A stretch of DNA of 64,000 nt from Takakia lepidozioides (taxonomy: Eukaryota > Streptophyta > Takakiopsida > Takakiales > Takakiaceae), in NCBI GenBank assembly GCA_030704615.1, contig CM060732.1, positions 58,323,053-58,387,052 on the forward strand. Direction: 5' to 3'. Positions within the stretch are counted from its first letter, which is position 1, and every line of letters starts with the position of its first letter. Both the position numbers and the translations under genes were made by a program. Below are positions 21,281-32,859 of the stretch, piece by piece. The notes under the pieces were generated by a model that saw only the letters and a program-made list of their open reading frames with translations, searched no databases and was not told where the DNA came from.

Positions 21281-22585
21281 CGCAAGATAAACAAACGGAA
21301 AATTGTGAAGCTCAAGATATGGCTCAGAGACCTCGACAAGGTCGAGGTAGCCGACGACAAAAGTAGAATGAGGAGAGAACATTTAAAATAGGATGTCGTT
21401 GTTCATTTGTTTTCATCTTATTTACATCCAGATATAGCTCGAATCGAATATTTTGAAAAACATCATGTTGATATCACAGGTAGATCTTGTCATGGTCATT
21501 TAGATGCAGCTTCTGTTCGTCCCCGACGTGAACTTGCCCCTCATTTATCACGTCGGCTCAAATATTGGGTTGAGTCCAAACTAATAAGACATGCACAAAT
21601 GATTATGGTACATGAGGACATGTACTTGTATCTTGTGAGATGAAGAGATCCACATCGGCAAGCATCAAAAGATGATATGTTTACGAGAAAAGATGTTGAC
21701 GACGTTGCATTACATTTCCACAAAATTAAGTATAGGTTTCATCAAGAAGAAGCGATTAATGCTCCGATGAAAGCAAACCTATGTCTTAATAAGGTTTTTT
21801 TTTATCATGAAAAAGTTGGGGAACGACCATTCCTTTTGGGTCTACAAACTACGTGGCAAAAAAAGATGATGATAAAACATGGTCACAACAAAATGGTATC
21901 ATGTGATGCTACATTTGGTAGCAAAAAATTCAAGGTAATCCAGTATATATCTATAGATTTGTAACATTTATCTAAAAGTCACATATACATTACAGATTTA
22001 TTGAAATTTATATTACTATGTTATGTAATGGTCATACTATTTATATAAATTATGTCAACCATGGCCAGAGCTAAGCACACCGGCTTGAAAAACAGATGGC
22101 TATTTATCTCGGATGAATAATTTCACAATTTGAACCTTCACGTTACAATTAGTCTTCTTCAATAATGTAGATAGTGTTTCTGCTACCAATTGGAATTGTT
22201 TCACATGATAGTGTCTAATTTAATTTTATGTGTCGGTATTGTATGTGTGCACTACCCATAGAATATCGCAATATGCATTAAAATTTTGTTGATCTTTATA
22301 TTATTCTATGTGATGATATTATTTTTATTATTATGTCAACCAAGTGTAATTAAATTTTATGTGTTATTGTTTGTGTGCAGTAACTATTATTCACATTGTT
22401 GGTATCTAACGAATTTCAAAATGGGATCATGTTGTATGTGTTATAACAGAAATCTAGACAACAACACATTTGGTTGTTTGGATGACAAGGTTGAGAGAAG
22501 ATATGTGTGAAGTATCCCCATACAGTTGGAATCCCAACAGCTTTATGGTCGATGATTGTAATGCATAAATCAGTGCTATCAAGTT
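21281..22585 (+). pseudogene. MULE-superfamily (SWIM-type) transposase, decayed
   Basis: MULE transposases cut and paste DNA using a DDE triad. One plus-strand frame from about 21281 to 21934 carries the N-terminal region (GRSCHGHLDAASVRPRRELA PHLS as two adjoining segments) and ends HGHNKMVSCDATFGSKKFK, with the first catalytic Asp in DATFG at 21905-21919. A GT donor follows at 21935 and an acceptor TGTGTGCAG ends at 22380. Exon 2 continues in phase as FTLLVSNEFQNGI, after its first codon became TAA. A later shifted frame at 22527 reads WNPNSFMVDDCNA, the second Asp region. Stops at ~21389, 21641-21643, 22381 and ~22570 plus the frameshift make it inactive. The C-terminal SWIM zinc finger is not found downstream on this strand. 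Confidence 0.8.
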
Positions 22586-22939
22586 AATATAAAATAAAAA
22601 TTTCAACAGGTTTGCGAATTACTGTTATATCTCATTGTAAACATGTTTTATATAATTACACTTTAGTATGCATAGTTTCATGCTTTAAACATTTTTTTAT
22701 TTTTTTTGTCCATGTTCTATATGTATGACTGTTTGGGGTATCAAATGTAAATCTTATTGTGTCATTGACATGTCAAACGAGCATGACTAAAAAATGTCAT
22801 AAAAAAAGTCTATGGAGTACATAGTCAATCATCAACTAGCAGCTGACGTACCATCAATACATGGTTTCCCCCTCCACAAATCTATTATAAACAACCACCT
22901 GCGTAGGGAGGTATGGTATTCATAATATATGTATATGTA
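22586..22939. other. A/T-rich, no gene
   Basis: Spacer between the transposase remnant and the ~480-bp array. Nothing recognisable. Confidence 0.5.
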
Positions 22940-25310
22940 ACGTATCTTCTTATGCGTAGTTTTAGTATTCGCCGCCACTGCAGCTTGGCGGCAGTTGCAA
23001 AGCCCTCATCTACCATTTTATGTTAGAATATGACTCTTGCCCCTCGCAGGATGCTCAGAGCGACAGTGCTTCAAAAAGCTGTGTAGGCATGTATGGTATT
23101 TCTAATATATATATATATAACGTATTTTCCTGTGCATAGATATGTATAATATTTATAATATATATATGTGTAACGTATATTCTCTATGAAAAAATACGTA
23201 TGGGTCAACATGTTTTAGCCACACACTTTTGAGGGATAGCGTTTAGCCCTAATGTCCAAGTAAGATGTTAGGGTGTGTGCGTCCTCTAGAGGGCTTGTGC
23301 ACACGGCGTAGGAGGGCGGTGACCTGTGCGTCATTATGGCATAGAGGGCGTGTAGCCGGCAGATGGGAGACGGTGCAGCAAAGCGGGCACAAAAGCTTGC
23401 CGACAGTGCAGTCAGCGGCCTGTCGGCACCGCCTCATCATGAATGCTCTTTAGTATTTGCCGCCACTACAGCTTGGCGGCAGTTGCAAGGCCCTCCTCCG
23501 CCATCCCATGTGGGAATGAGACCCTTGCTCTTTGCAGGATGCTCAGAGCGACAGTGCATAAAAAACCTGCTTAGGCAGGTATGGTATTCCTAATATATGT
23601 ATGTGTAATGTACCGGTGTAGGTTTGGCAAGGTTCAGAATAATCCGCTCATGTTCACAGCTCACTGCTCATGCATTTTCAATCCCCCACGAAGGTTTACC
23701 GGCAATGCAGCCAGGCGTCTGTCGGCACCGTCTCATTATGAATGCTCTTTAGTATTCGCCGCCAGTGCAGCTTGGCGGCAGTCGCAAGGCCCTCCTCCGC
23801 CATCCCATGTGGGAATGGGACCCATACCCCTTGTAGGATGCTCAGAGCGATAGTGCATAAAAAATCTGCATAGACAGGTATGGTATTCCTAATATATGTA
23901 TGTGTAACGTATCTTCTTGTGCGTAAGTAGGTATGGTATTCCTAACATATATATGTGTAATGTATATTCTCTCTGAAAAAATACGTATGGCTCAACATGT
24001 TTTAGCCACACACTTTTGAGAGAGAGCGTTTAGCTCTAATGCCCAAGCAAGGGGCTAGGGTATGTGCGCCCCGCAGAGGGCTTGTGCACGGGGCGTAGGT
24101 GGGCGGTGACTTGTATGCTACCGTGGCATAGAGGGCGCATAGCGGGTAGGTGCGAGGCGGGGCAGCAAAGCAGGCACAAAGGCTCGCGCGGCAGTGCAGT
24201 CAACGGTTTGTCAGCACCGCCTCATTATGAATGTTATTTAGTATTCACCGCCACTGCAGCTTGGCGGCAGTTGCAAGGTCCTCCTCCGCCATCTCATGTG
24301 AGAATGAGATCATTGCCCCTTGTAGGATGCTCAGAACGACAGTGCATCAAAAACCTGCGTAGGTAGGTACGGTATTCCTAATATATGTATGTGTAACGTA
24401 TCTGCTTGTGCATATGTAGGTATGGTATTCTTAATATATGTATGTGTAACATATCTTCTCTATGGAAAAATACGTATGGCTCAACCTGTTTTAACCACAC
24501 ATTTTTTAGAGATAGCGTTTAGCCCTAATGTCCAGGCAAGTGTGGGCCCCGCAAGGGGCTTGTGCACGTGGCCTAGGAGGGCGGTGACTTAAGTGTCACC
24601 GGGTTGGCATAGAGGGCGTGCAGCGGATAGGTGGGAGGCTGGGCAGCAGAGCGGGCACGAAGGCTTGCCGACAGTGCAGCCAGCGGTCTGTCGGCACCAC
24701 CTCATCATGAATGTTCTTTAGTATTTGCCGCCACTACAACTTGGCGGCAGTTGCAAGGCTGCCCTTCCCCATCCCACGTGGGAATGAGACCCTTGTCTCT
24801 TGCAGGATACTCAGAGCGACAATGCATCAAAAATTTACTTAGGCATGTATGGTATTCGTAATATATGTATGTGTAGCGTATCTTCTTGTGCATAGGCAGG
24901 TACAGTATTCCTAATATATGTATGTGTAACGTATCTTCTCTCTGAAAAAATACGTGTGACTCAACTTGTTTTAGCCACACATTTTTGAGATAAAACGTTT
25001 AATTCTAGTGCCCAGGCAAGTGTGGGCCCCGCAAGGGGCTTATGCACGTGGCCTAGGATGGTGGCGACTTGTGCGCCACCGTGGCATAGAGGGCGCGCAA
25101 CGGACATGTAGGAGGTGGGGCAGCAGAGCGGGAAGGCTTGCCGACAATGCAGCCAGCTGCTTGTCGGCACCGCCTCATCTGAATGCTCTTTAGTATTCGT
25201 CGCCACTGCAGCTTGGTGCCACTTGTAAGCCTTCCCGCCATCCCATGTGGGAGTGGGATCCCTGCCCCTCGCAGGATGGTCAAAGCAACAGTGCATCAAA
25301 AACTGCGATA
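22940..25310. repeat. Tandem array of ~480-bp units (about 6 units)
   Basis: Landmarks GCCGCCACTGCAGCTTGGCG recur (with 0-2 changes) near 22973, 23458, 23757, 24247, 24727 and 25199, so units are ~472-490 bp, with one shortened to 299 bp. Each unit has a GC-rich half (TGTCGGCACCGCCTCATCATG, shared in part) and an A/T half (TCCTAATATATGTATGTGTA). The long frames in it change between units and are not conserved genes. More copies lie at 34750-35700 and 51745-52250 (same strand), 28124-28290 and 63766-64000 (inverted). Likely subterminal arrays of a large DNA transposon. Confidence 0.85.
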
Positions 25311-25649
25311 TGACAGTAATTCACGTCAGACTTATTTGATTCTGTTTGGGATGACTATCAATAAAAACATTATCAACATAACAGTGTGATCGCTAGAGCT
25401 AACGGTGCTAATTATTTATTATTATTATTATTTTGTTTTTTTGTTTTTTTATAGAACAGATATTGCCCTGATTAATTTTATTCATGAATTATTTGGGGAA
25501 AAAAATTAAAACCCCGATTAAGCCATAAGGTGCACACACCATAATCAGTAAAATAAGAGCCATGCATCCAACAAGTTGGATTATGATGTGGGATAGATCC
25601 CAAGAGAAAAGACCATTTAAATGTAGCACGCCTATTCCAATTGCCGGTC

Positions 25650-26251
25650 CTTAAACGAACGGACCCTTTGACCGTATATTGGTTGCATCACAAATCAGAG
25701 GACTCAGATTTTGCCCAATGACCTTCCCAAAGCAGAATGATTCAAGAGTAATTAAGTCTAGAGGCCTTGGAAGATGTCTTGAGGTGTTTCCAGTTGACAT
25801 TGCGTTCAAACTTTGGCGAACGAGTGGAGGAGGACTCGCAAGTCTGTCCAGACACATTTGTCTTGTGAAGGGGAGTGGCAGATAATGCCCAAGCCTTACG
25901 GGCTTCAGTTTGAAGATCATAAAAAATGGTGGAAAGAAGCGTAAAAATAGTGGCGGTCGTTCCAGAGAAGGTATTCTTACACCGTAACTTCCACAGGTGT
26001 CATAGCGTGGATCCTCTGAGGGTTTCAAATACAAGGCAGTTCACAGCTCTGGTTTTTGTATTCTTGTCATAGTTTAGAAGCAGATGAGTTTCAGATAGGG
26101 CAAATAGGTTCCAGTGTAGATATAGAGATTTCACCAATGGCCATATCTTGGATGGTGTTTGGTGAAGCAAACAGTGTTCCAGGGTTTTGTGCATGGCGGA
26201 AGAGCAGCACGCACAGAGGACTAATGCTTGGAATTGGAGCCATTTCCCCAC
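25650..26251 (-). pseudogene. LINE (non-LTR) C-terminal zf-RVT-like tail, copy A
   Basis: The minus-strand frame reads LVLCACCSSAMHKTLEHCLLH, then PSKIWPLVKSLYLHWN and, after a frameshift, LWKLRCKNTF-type sequence. The Cys-x2-Cys...His-Cys pattern with TLEH and IW resembles the zinc-binding tail of plant LINE reverse transcriptases (zf-RVT). No RT domain is present. It is short, frameshifted and non-functional. A paralogue lies at 36273-36871. Confidence 0.4.
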
Positions 26252-26439
26252 TTTAAGAACTCTATTCGCAACTTATCATAGAAAGGTAGAGATTTTTGCA
26301 GAACAAGTTTTGATCCATATTGAGCCCTAGATAACTTACCATTTTTCATCACGAAATCCAATTTTTTTTATTGTTGTAAAGATCACGAAAGCTTGCACTT
26401 TTGATTCTGTTGTTGATAAAAAATAAAAATAAATAAGAA

Positions 26440-26740
26440 TTGTGGTAAATCAGGTGGTCCCCATATTAATAAATAATAATAATATGTTATTGGGACTATC
26501 AGCTCTAGTGGTATGGACATTAATAATAAAATAATAATAAAAATAGAACCGTCAGCTTTGGTGGTCCTGACATTAATAATAAAATTGGGACCACCGGCTC
26601 TAATGGTTCTGATATTATTAATTATTAATAATTAAGATCATAAGTTCTGATGATCCAGATATTAATATAAAATAGTAATAAAACTGGGACTACCAAATTT
26701 GGCGATCCCGATATTAATAAAACATAATAAAAATATTGGA
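26440..26740. repeat. Hairpin-unit array, class 1 (block A)
   Basis: Units of the type GGGACCRYCAGCTCTRGYGGTCC-like inverted repeats (each under 24 bp) separated by A/T-only spacers (ATTAATAATAAAA). About six units. The same array occurs in block B at 36950-37250. It is related to the larger arrays at 31020-32400 and 48700-50600. Confidence 0.75.
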
Positions 26741-27011
26741 CCGTTGCTATATATATATATAACTGATTGGCAATGGCAACGATTGGGTGCCTGTTGGACG
26801 ACCATCCAACGACGGCATACTGTGGCTATGCGGATTTATTTTTATTTTTATTTTTATTTATTTTTTAAATCTCTCCTTTGGTTGGGCGGCGACGACGACG
26901 GTTGCCCCACCGTTGCTGACGGCCGGACCACCATGAATCACAATCTAATTACTAAAATTCAATTTAATTAAAGTTTTTTTTGTACTTGTAATTTCTGAAG
27001 GACATAGATAC

Positions 27012-27809
27012 TTAACCCCTAAAGGCCGGCGCGACCTGAATCAGGTCGCAGCCGTTTTTATCCACGCTAGAAGTAATTCCACACGCTTCACTTTACTGTG
27101 CCCCCAAGAACCCAAAATTATGTTCCGTACGATTTTTTAAAGATCAGGGGTATCCCTCGATAGATGGATCTAAGGCTGTCATTGCGGTTGACTTGCTGAC
27201 GTGGCTTGTGAACAGCCTTCAGATGGAAGTGACTAGAAAAGTCACAAAAAAACCCATCTGCATAGCAGTTTTTGGTTTTTTGGAAAAACAAATTGTGCAT
27301 TCTTCTTGTCATGTGGGCCCTGCATGATACCACCAGAGGAAACTTGATTTTGTAAAAAACTGCAAGAGCTATGTGAATCTTCATTTTCCAATGTAATTTT
27401 TCTTCCATTGAACCCCCCTGATTACACATACAAAGGTGTCATGTTTGTTTTGGGGAATTTGGCCTTCAAATTTCTTGATGACATGTATAACCCTGCAAAG
27501 ATTGTGACTGAGATGGTCCGGCCCCCAGAAAAAATATCTGTCAGGGCAAATTTGCTTGGTCAAACAGAATTTTCCCCTAAAAACTTCATTGGAGTTGAGA
27601 AAACACCACTGGTAATTTATTATAATCTCCCAAACGGAATGGTCAATTGTTCCCAAATTTGCACAGTATCTGTATCAAGTAGGTAACTGCCACTTAGTAA
27701 GGTACATTTTCGTGGATGAACTCTTTCTGGCAGATATAGCCTGGGAGGTGTCAGTGGGTCCCATTTCTTAGGTGGACTCCCAAAAACACTCTCGGCACTT
27801 AGGGGTTAA
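27012..27809. mobile_element. TTAA-flanked, piggyBac-like non-autonomous element
   Basis: TTAA at 27012-27015 and 27806-27809 flank termini CCCCTAAAGGCCG (27016-27028) and CGGCACTTAGGGG (27793-27805), inverted at 11 of 13 positions. A TTAA target duplication with CCC...GGG ends is the hallmark of piggyBac elements. The interior (~790 bp) has short frames on both strands (minus 27381-27656, plus 27408-27686) with no transposase motif. The left end is shared with the paralogous block at 37543, so the insertion is older than that duplication. Confidence 0.55.
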
Positions 27810-28123
27810 GTGATACATTTCTCAAAAGCGCCCCCCCACCCGAAAATAACACGGTAAAAACCGTGTATGTCGTTTATGAGGTATCTCTAACTTGCTTTTG
27901 TGCACAGGTGTGGTAATGTCGTACAGAACTCATTGCTGAGAACTCAATATTCTATTAAACTCCGGTGTTACGTGATAGAATAATCTGAAGAGTAGGCAAT
28001 TGTCTGGCTATATAAGGGCGGCCCCTTGCTGATTGGTATGAGGTGCATATGTTATCGGGAGCTTGGGGAGGTTGTCCAATACAAAGTCAACATGGTGATA
28101 AAAGTTGTCCAAGTTCTAGTGCA
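27810..28123. other. No gene
   Basis: Unique sequence between the TTAA element and the long inverted repeat. Nothing recognised. Confidence 0.4.
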
Positions 28124-28768
28124 CTGTCGTTCTGAGCGTCCTGCAAGAGGCATGGCTCATTCCCACATGGGATGGCGGAGAAGGGCCTTGTAATTGTCGT
28201 CAAGCTGCAGTGGCGGCGAATACTAAAGAGCATTCATGATGAGGCGGTGCTGACAGGCGCCTGGCTGCACTGCCGGCAAGCCTTTGTGGGGGATTGAAAA
28301 TGCATGAGCGGTGAGCGGTGAGCGGTGAGCATGAACGGATTATTCCGAACCTTGCCCGAATCTACACCGAACCACGTACCCGACATCCCCACTCACCGAC
28401 TTCGTCATACATATACGATACAATTTTGATTTTTGCAAAAGTAAACGGAAATAAGGGTTACAACGCCTATAGCCGTGACTACAGTTTGGATGTTATAATC
28501 GGCAGTGACTACAACACAGCATGCCCTCGCGGGGTAAAACGGCTATACCCCAACCGGATTTCGGGTGTTGTAGTCGTCTCCGCCTACAACACAACATACG
28601 TAATTAGAAGAGAAATGCGAGAATTCGTTCAATTATACTGTGGTAAAAAAGAACTCGGTTCCTATTATAGTTGGCACCGACCAAATGACCCGCGATGGGT
28701 GAACAACCTCAAAAAGCATATGAGCAATGTACATGAGAGAAGTAATGCGTTGATGACACAGAGTATAG
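28124..28768 (+). repeat. Long inverted repeat, left arm
   Basis: About 640 bp matching the reverse complement of 34247-34870. The outer ~170 bp are one ~480-bp-array segment in inverted orientation. The inner part carries short ACTACAACACAGCATGCC-like motifs. The open frame at 28318-28797 is mirrored in the other arm but rich in short inverted repeats, so its coding value is doubtful. Arms this long suggest MULE-type terminal inverted repeats. Confidence 0.75.
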
Positions 28769-29017
28769 TCGGTACCGACTTCATGCTCGTAAGTTAAATG
28801 TGGTATCTGAGTGGGGTCTGTGTTTCAAAGTTTTGGAGTAGCTCAGAAAGCATGCAAAGGACGTGTGTGGGTTGCCTTCACCACTACATCATCATTCAAG
28901 AGCATGGAAGCTGTTAAAGCAGCGTAAAAGAGAAAATGTAATCCGCAATATTGAAAATCCATGATACCAGACAGTTGAAGGTGACACAGAAAGTACTCAC
29001 TGAAAATTGGGGCCTCA

Positions 29018-29667
29018 CTAAGTACTACATGTGATGACACCATTTTCGGCAACGATACGTTGGTTGTCACTATGGTAACCAAGACAAGGGTCGCAAACTA
29101 ACATTGTTTTCACCTCATTTATGGAGATATTAGGGTGGTTGATGTCCTCCGAGTCTTTCCTCATTTTCAACAAGATATAGTATATGTGCTTGCAATAGGT
29201 ATATGCGGTTTTGGCCGTTTTCATTTTTCCAAAGTCAGGGCAAGTGCACTCCGGACTTCTGGAGATGCATACATTGTACGCCTCCCCTGCTTTGGCCGAT
29301 CCCGGTGTGCAAAGTATGTACACACGACCAATTCTAGGGCGTGGAACATCTTTGAATGATGTATAATTGCCTTCAAAGATTATCCGAGCTCGATCTTTTT
29401 GCGGGCCTGTGCACTCAATGGCTTTTGTCGATAGATTTTGCCCCATCTTTTGGTTGCATATGTGTCCGGATTTAGGATATTGTTATTATCCGCAACAATG
29501 TCCCCTTCAATGCTTTTGTCGCCAGCATGAACAAGTTGAAATCCAGCTAAGGTCAAGGCGTCAACCTCCTTTTGATTTAAATTTGTCCCAACCATTATAG
29601 GCCAGATGTTGGGAACATCTGGTCTGTCGAGCACAAATCGCTTCGCTTCACCACCGATGCAATACAC
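29018..29667 (-). pseudogene. SWIM zinc-finger protein fragment, copy 1
   Basis: SWIM domains (CxCx(n)CxH) occur in MULE transposases and in plant SWIM-RING proteins. On the minus strand, 29667-29380 reads YATKRWGKIYRQKPLSAQAR and a shifted frame at 29446-29018 continues RARIIFEGNYTSFKDVPRP and YNVCISRSPECTCPDFGKMK, then AYTYCKHIYYILLKMRKD. The CTC and CKH residues of the zinc site are intact. The sequence resembles the SWIM-RING class more than transposase tails. One frameshift and missing ends make it a pseudogene. It lies inside the long inverted repeat pair, as a captured gene fragment would. Confidence 0.6.
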
Positions 29668-29864
29668 GATATCTGTTGTGCAATGTCACATTTCCATCAT
29701 CTTTGGTTTTGCAAATGCCGGAGGATGGTGACGACTAACATATCTTGAAGCAGGAACACCCAAACTGTAGAGTGACTAGATTTTTTTTTTGCATGACTGT
29801 TCACTGTCATGCCATACTGCCCAGCACTTTACCCGTGAACTGTCGGACGTCCGATAATTTACAT

Positions 29865-30730
29865 CTTTCTATTTTCTCCCTTCGAAGACTCATTGGGCCG
29901 CCTAAGGAGTCATAAGAACAATTATAAATAGCAATTTACATCTTCCATTTTTCCCCTCTTATGACTTTTTACGGCCGCCCTACGGAGCCATAAGGACAAA
30001 TAATAATGTACATCTTTCCATTTTTTCCCTCTTATGATTCTTTAGGGCCGCCCTATTGAGTCATAAGAGCGACTATATATAGCAAATTGCATCTTTCAAT
30101 TTTCCTCCTCTTATGATTTATTAGGCCGCCCTAGCGATTATAAATAGCAATTTACTCTTTCCATTTTTCTTCTTTTATGACTCCTTAAGGTTGTCCCAAA
30201 AAGTCCTAAGGGTGATTATAAATATCAATTTATATCTTTCCATTTTTCTTCTCTTATGACTTTTTAGGACTCCTTAAGGCCTCCCTAAGGAATCCTAAAA
30301 AGGAATAATTATCTATATCTTTATATTTTCCTCCTCTTAGGACTCCTTAAGTCCACCCTAATGAGTCATACATGCGACTATATATAGCAAATTATATCTT
30401 TCAATTTTGTCTATCTCTTAGGACTCCTTAGGCCGTTAATGGTGATTATAAATAGCAATTTACAACTTTCTATTTTTCGTCTCTTAGGATTCCTTGGGCC
30501 GCTTAATGAGTCATGAGTGCGATTATAAATCGCAATTTATATCTTTTCATTTTCTCTCTCTTATGACTCCTCAGGGCGGTCATAAGGACGATTATAAATA
30601 ACAATTTATATCTTTTTTTTTCCATCTCTTAGGACTCGTTACCGTAATGAATCATACGGACGATAATAAATAATAATTTATATCATTCCATTTTCCCTCT
30701 CTTATGACTTCTTAGGGCAGCCCTAATGCT
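29865..30730. repeat. Hairpin-unit array, class 2 (~12 units of 64-83 bp)
   Basis: Each unit has CTTATGACTCCTTAGGGC followed by CCTAAGGAGTCATAAG, i.e. an inverted repeat, then an A/T spacer (GATTATAAATAGCAATTTA, TATCTTTCCATTTTTC). Twelve recognisable units are present with drift. A shorter copy is at 48056-48430, next to the same downstream sequence. Confidence 0.85.
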
Positions 30731-31019
30731 AAATGCCAAATGAAAATAAATGATTAAAGAAAACTCAGAAATCAGATCAGAAGTGATGAGCACCGACGAT
30801 CATCAACACATCTAATCAAATGTCAAAGTCCTGTCACTTAACTCCATGTATTGTTTTTTATTTTTATTGTACATAATTAACCCTTAAAACATGTAAGAAG
30901 CCAGGCCCTTTGATGACATGGAATTATAATACTGAAAATGTGTATTTTAAATCATTATTTAAAAAAAACCGTCCAACACAATTCTGAATAATATTTTGAA
31001 AAATTCAGGATATTCTCCA

Positions 31020-32400
31020 TAAATATAAAGAAAAAATCAGGACCGTCGACACCGGCAATTCAACTTTTTAATAGATTTATAAATTGGCAGAAAAAATCAG
31101 GACCGCCAGTGCTGGCAGTCCTCATTTTTTATTATCAAAATAAAAGATAAAATTGGGACCACAAGCGCTGACGATCCCGTATTATTTAAAAACAATAAAA
31201 TGAGAAATCGGGACAGCCAGAGGTAACGGTCCCGATTTTGATTTTGTTTCAGCAAAATAAAAAATGCGGGGACCACCACAACCATCGCAAGTAACGGCGG
31301 TGACGGTCCCCATTTAGTTTTTATTTAACAAATTAATTAGCACTCGCGGTTTGGCTTTAATTATTATCTTTAAAAAAAAAATCGTCAGCGTTGGCGATCA
31401 TGATTTAGATATTATCTAAAAAAAAAAAAAAAACCCCACCAAAGCTGACGGTCCCTAGTTAAATTTTTATCCAAAAAAAACGGGATCGTCAGCGCTGACC
31501 TCAAAAAATAAAATTGAGATAATATTTTGATCATCTACTTTTTAAGACTTCCAAACTAAAGATTTGAGATACCTCAAAAAACATAATGAGCTAATATTCT
31601 AATTATTAACACTTTTAAACCTCCAACTAAAGTTTTGAGATACCTCCAATAATGTAATTGAGGCAATATTTTTATTTTTTATTTTCTTACAACTCAAACT
31701 GAGATTTTGAGATACCTCAGAAAACGTAATTGAGATAAAATTTTAATTAATTATTTTTTTAATCTCAAATTAAAATAACTAGTTATCCCAAAAACAGAAT
31801 TGAAGTTATATGGATTAAAAGAAAACCAAATTTAGAAAGATGGTAGGAGGTCAAAAATCCTCCGCCATTTTTATAGCTCCCATACCAAAATAAAATAAAA
31901 TAAACACTACAAAACAATTGTACATTGGTTCTCAAAGGGTTTTCTTAATGCACATATCTTGACCTCAATTATTTAATTTAATTGGGACCGCCAGTGCCAA
32001 TTTTTTCTCTGAAAAATGTATTTGTTTTACATAAAAATGAAATCACTATTTATTTACAATTTAACGGGACTACCAACATAGGCGGTCCCAAGGTTTTCTT
32101 AATTTTATCAAAATTGGGACCGCCAGCGCTGGCGGTCCCAATTTATTTATTATTTGAACATAAAATGGGACCGCCAGTGCAGGCGGTGCTGGCGGTCCCG
32201 ACTTTCTTGTAATTTTTTACAAAATCGGGACCGCGACAAAATCGAGACGACCAATGTTGGCGGTCCCATTTTAAATAAAAATCACCATTGATTCGTGTGG
32301 ATTTATATTTATAAAACATTATTCAATTAAACTAAGGACCGCCGATGGTGACAATCCTAGAGTTGGCGGTCATGGAACTGCCGGTCCCAACGTCAATTGT
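31020..32400. repeat. Hairpin-unit array, class 1 (block C1), with 34-bp perfect palindrome
   Basis: About a dozen or more units with the core ACCGCCAGCGCTGGCGGT or degenerate forms, separated by A/T-rich spacers. The unit at 32111-32144 is a perfect 34-bp palindrome. Between 31500 and 31800 the spacers lengthen into a second weak repeat (GAGATACCTC-AAAAACATAAT). The block is duplicated at 48700-50600. Confidence 0.85.
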
Positions 32401-32467
32401 TGGTTTTTAAAATAAGAAACCACCTCAACGACATACACAGTTTTTTGCTACTCCAGTTATTTGCGTC

Positions 32468-32790
32468 ACGTTAGTTTCAAGATGATGAAGATGAAGACGA
32501 GCACCTGGACATTGATGGAGAAGTTGAGGAGATGGTGGTACATACAGAAGATGATTTGCGATGGACATGGGCAAACATGGAAATCATTGAAATGCATTCA
32601 ATGGAGTTCGTTATCGCAGGAGAAACATGTCGAGCATTAAACGAACGATGCACTGTTTGCCAAGATTGTCCAGTAGAGGACGAGTCAGTTCGTATTCTTA
32701 GTGAGTACAGCCATTTTTTTAACTCTATATACATTGAAGGGTGGCTACTTCGAAACGGGTCATGCCATGTTTGCCGCAATAGGATCTGAA
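32468..32790 (+). pseudogene. Degenerate RING-H2 finger fragment
   Basis: RING-H2 fingers bind two zincs and recruit E2 enzymes for ubiquitin transfer. The plus-strand frame opens acidic (DEDEHLDIDGEVEEMVVHTE), then reads RCTVCQDCPVEDESVRILS, SHFFNSIYIEGWLL and NGSCHVCRNRI before TGA. The first and last Cys pairs and His of SHFF are kept. Three central ligands are changed (CxHxxH...C has become YSHFFN...Y), so zinc binding should be lost. It may be a transposon-captured exon of the same SWIM-RING gene class seen at 29018 and 33876, but it lies on the opposite strand. Confidence 0.6.
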
Positions 32791-32859
32791 ACATTGTAGT
32801 CACTGTAGAAAGAAAACTTATATGTACTTCATGACATAGAAGTGGATAAAGGAGACTAT

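Larger units (their letters stand above)
25311..27011. repeat. Duplicated block A (paralogue of 35700-37542)
   Basis: It matches 35700-37542 along nearly its whole length, in the same orientation and following the same ~480-bp array. The array plus block therefore forms one larger unit present twice about 10.4 kb apart. It contains the LINE tail at 25650-26251 and a hairpin-unit array at 26440-26740. Confidence 0.8.

Noticed and set aside
23249-25299. Long open frames on both strands in the ~480-bp array
   Set aside because: They change frame between units, exist on both strands and follow GC-rich composition; no conserved protein.
28318-28797. 159-codon ORF in the left inverted-repeat arm as a gene
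   Set aside because: The mirrored arm breaks the frame, and the sequence is full of short inverted motifs; coding not supported.
29865-30730. CRISPR-like array
   Set aside because: Spacers are themselves similar A/T-rich repeats; eukaryotic transposon context and no cas genes.
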